Shown one piece after another: positions 62,166-64,000 of a stretch of 64,000 nt of DNA. A program made the translations under genes and the position numbers. Numbering within the stretch: the first letter of the stretch is position 1; every line of letters starts with the position of its first letter. Origin of the DNA: Aliivibrio finisterrensis_A (GTDB lineage Bacteria; Pseudomonadota; Gammaproteobacteria; Enterobacterales; Vibrionaceae); assembly GCF_004167675.1 (NCBI RefSeq), contig NZ_SEZQ01000003.1. One strand, written 5' to 3'. The notes beneath the pieces are model-generated. The model did not search any database and was not told the DNA's origin. It saw only the letters and a list, made by a program, of their open reading frames with translations.

Positions 62166-63821
62166 GTGTTTGGGCAACGATTTGAGAGTGTAAACTTTAA
62201 AGGTGATTTATTTGGTGGGGTAACGACAGCCATCATATCACTGCCTTTGGCATTGGCCTTTGGTGTTGCTTCAGGAGCAGGGGCTGAAGCAGGGCTTTGG
62301 GGAGCCATTATGGTGGGGCTTTTTGCTTCTCTATTTGGTGGTTCTTCAACATTAATCTCTGAACCAACGGGACCAATGACGGTCATTATGACCGCGGTCT
62401 TAACGAGCATGGTTGCTAAATACCCAGAGACTGGAATTGCAATGACGTTTACTGTTGTGATGATGGCCGGTGCATTTCAGATCCTCCTTGGTACTTTAAA
62501 GTTGGGTAAATACATCACTTTAATGCCGTACAGTGTTATTTCAGGCTTTATGTCTGGCATAGGTGTAATTCTCATTATCTTACAACTTTCCCCTTTGCTA
62601 GGTCATGCAGCACCAGCAGGTGGTGTTATAGGAACGCTGAAAGCTTTACCTGATACATTGGCGCATTTAGATATTAAAGAACTCTTTCTTGGTGTATTGA
62701 CGCTTGGTGTTTTGTTCCTTTTTCCTCAACAGTATCGTAAATATGTTCCTGCTCAATTAGTTGCTTTAGTTGTTGTTACACTTATTTCAGTCATTATTTT
62801 TGATACAGATTCTATTCGTCGAATTGGAGAGATCCCCGCAGGTTTACCCTCCATTGTCATTCCTACCATTAACAGTGATATGTTTATGACCATGGTCATT
62901 GATGCTTTAGTGCTAGGTACATTAGGGTGTATTGATACGCTATTAACCGCTGTTATTGGTGATTCATTAACACGTAAAGAGCATGACTCAGATAAAGAGT
63001 TACGAGGCCAAGGCTTAGCAAATATGATCTCTGGCTTATTTGGTGCGCTGCCTGGCGCTGGTGCAACAATGGGGACGGTTACTAATATTCAAGTGGGTGC
63101 TCGTTCACCACTATCTGGGGTATTTAGGGCTGCGGTGCTTGCTTTAGTGGTATTGGTTGCGGGTGGATTAACAGAGCCGATCCCAATGGCTGTTCTTGCG
63201 GGTATTGCCGTTTATGTCGGCTTTAATATTCTTGATTGGAGCTTTATCCAGCGAGCACATAAAGTCAGTTTTGCTGGCATGGCCATTATGTACGGTGTAA
63301 TGCTACTGACGGTATTTGTCGATTTAATTGTCGCCGTTGGTCTTGGTGTTTTTATTTCTAATATCATTATCATTGAACGCTTAAGCCGTGAGCAAGCTCG
63401 CCAAGTAAAAGCAATTAGTGATGCCGATGAAGATGATGTCCCTCTTACTGATAGCGAAAGACGTTTATTGGATAAAGCGAATGGAAAGGTGTTGTTCTTT
63501 TATTTATCAGGGCCAATGATTTTCAGTGTATCTAAAGCGATTGCACGTCAACACTCCAGTATTTCTGATTATGAAGTGATGATTTTAGATTTAACAGATG
63601 TTCCGATGATAGATGTAACCGTTGGTTTGGCGTTAGAGAATGCGATTAATGATGCGTTAGATGCAAATTGCAAAGTGTATTTATTGTGTCCGAATGAAAA
63701 AACCAGAGAGCAATTAGAGAAGTTTCATGTAACAGACTTAGTTCCTGATGAAAATACGTTTAAATTTCGTTATGAGGCACTTAAGTCAGCGATTAGATAC
63801 GTTTCACCTGATGAAATCTAA
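62166..63821 (+). CDS. SulP/SLC26-family anion transporter with STAS domain
   Basis: 551 aa, about 12 transmembrane helices (residues 15-410) and a cytoplasmic STAS domain (about 430-545). Family blocks are GDLFGGVTTAIISLPLALAFG, given as GDLFGGVTTAII plus SLPLALAFGVASGAGAEAG, then FGGSSTLISEPTGPMTV and GLFGALPGAGATMGTVTN. Start is GTG at 62166 with GGGAG about 7 bases before it. SulP proteins carry sulfate, bicarbonate or dicarboxylates; the divergent can gene makes bicarbonate (or a proton-coupled anion exchange) a reasonable guess, not a demonstration. A terminator follows. Confidence 0.92.
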   Translation: MFGQRFESVNFKGDLFGGVTTAIISLPLALAFGVASGAGAEAGLWGAIMVGLFASLFGGSSTLISEPTGPMTVIMTAVLTSMVAKYPETGIAMTFTVVMMAGAFQILLGTLKLGKYITLMPYSVISGFMSGIGVILIILQLSPLLGHAAPAGGVIGTLKALPDTLAHLDIKELFLGVLTLGVLFLFPQQYRKYVPAQLVALVVVTLISVIIFDTDSIRRIGEIPAGLPSIVIPTINSDMFMTMVIDALVLGTLGCIDTLLTAVIGDSLTRKEHDSDKELRGQGLANMISGLFGALPGAGATMGTVTNIQVGARSPLSGVFRAAVLALVVLVAGGLTEPIPMAVLAGIAVYVGFNILDWSFIQRAHKVSFAGMAIMYGVMLLTVFVDLIVAVGLGVFISNIIIIERLSREQARQVKAISDADEDDVPLTDSERRLLDKANGKVLFFYLSGPMIFSVSKAIARQHSSISDYEVMILDLTDVPMIDVTVGLALENAINDALDANCKVYLLCPNEKTREQLEKFHVTDLVPDENTFKFRYEALKSAIRYVSPDEI

Positions 63822-63847
63822 GTGATTAATTTAGTTATTTTTAATCA

Positions 63848-63879
63848 AACCGTAGAGTGGTTTTCTCTGCGGCTTTTTG
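63848..63879 (+). terminator. Terminator after the SulP gene
   Basis: CCGTAGAG pairs with CTCTGCGG (one G-T pair) around a 7-base loop, with CTTTTTG downstream. Confidence 0.85.
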
Positions 63880-64000
63880 TTTGCCCAGCAAAGCTGGCAA
63901 ACCCGTCTGCTTGCAAGAAAGCAGAGTCACCCCGACTAAGGGGAAGACAATCTGAATGGCAAGGGCGTCACTGGCCAACGGTGGGGTCTGAAGGAAGCCA
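63880..64000 (+). mobile_element. Structured sequence at window edge, possible 5' part of a group II intron
   Basis: From about 63880 the GC content rises and hairpins follow one another: GTTTGCCCAGC with GCTGGCAAAC, TCTGCTT with AAGCAGA, CCCC with GGGG around GACTAA, and TGGC with GGCCA. The stretch GGTGGGGTCTGAAGGAAGCC resembles domain I of bacterial group II introns that encode LtrA-type reverse transcriptases, from memory only. It sits directly after a transcription terminator. The element, if real, continues beyond the window, and I cannot define its 5' end or see an ORF. Confidence 0.4.

Overview
The window is a contiguous piece of a low-GC gammaproteobacterial chromosome from the Vibrionaceae, most likely Aliivibrio (A. 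fischeri or a close relative). The main reasons are a LitR/HapR-type TetR regulator next to hpt and a beta-carbonic anhydrase, a cytochrome bc1 operon beside sspAB, dciA between lpxC and secA, and a complete dcw cluster whose proteins align well with E. coli. Almost all of it is conserved housekeeping sequence. I see no prophage, integron, CRISPR array, toxin-antitoxin or defence locus.

Layout. 1-763: start of tolC on the minus strand, cut by the window edge. 996-7793: nudF-yqiB-cpdA-yqiA-parE-parC (ADP-ribose and cAMP turnover, topoisomerase IV). 7870-10958: periplasmic proteases degS and degQ plus zapG, minus strand. 11120-17572: zapE, rplM-rpsI, petABC and sspAB. 17639-17806: an imperfectly palindromic, MITE-like element. 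17809-21163: lpoA-yraN-diaA-dolP, minus strand. 21300-22627: rsmI and the RNase P RNA gene. 22793-39337: the dcw cluster rsmH-ftsL-ftsI-murE-murF-mraY-murD-ftsW-murG-murC-ftsQ-ftsA-ftsZ-lpxC, with many 4-base ATGA overlaps and without mraZ or ddlB. 39433-43457: dciA (minus), secA and mutT. 43522-49503: pilABCD-coaE-zapD-yacG, minus strand (type IV pilus assembly, CoA, division). 49841-51392: nadC and ampD, divergent. 51680-58777: pdhR-aceE-aceF-lpdA, preceded by two perfect PdhR-type operators. 58926-63821: litR, hpt, a small unannotated ORF with a strong Shine-Dalgarno, a DUF1127-like gene, can and a SulP transporter. The last ~120 bases are highly structured and may be the start of a group II intron.

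Functional links. The dcw block makes peptidoglycan precursors and the divisome, and zapE, zapD, zapG, lpoA, dolP and ampD elsewhere in the window act on the same envelope and division machinery. pdhR, aceEF and lpdA form the pyruvate dehydrogenase regulon. can and the SulP gene, divergently arranged, suggest coupled CO2/bicarbonate handling.

The least explained items are two different 7-bp tandem arrays that each abut the stop codon of a convergent gene (39395-39443, 58848-58924), the 25-codon ORF at 60694-60771, a 95-bp perfect repeat inside aceF, two dyads between aceF and lpdA, and the structured right edge. Many start codons were placed downstream of the longest open frame, on the basis of Shine-Dalgarno spacing and length agreement with E. 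coli proteins as I remember them. No database search was possible.
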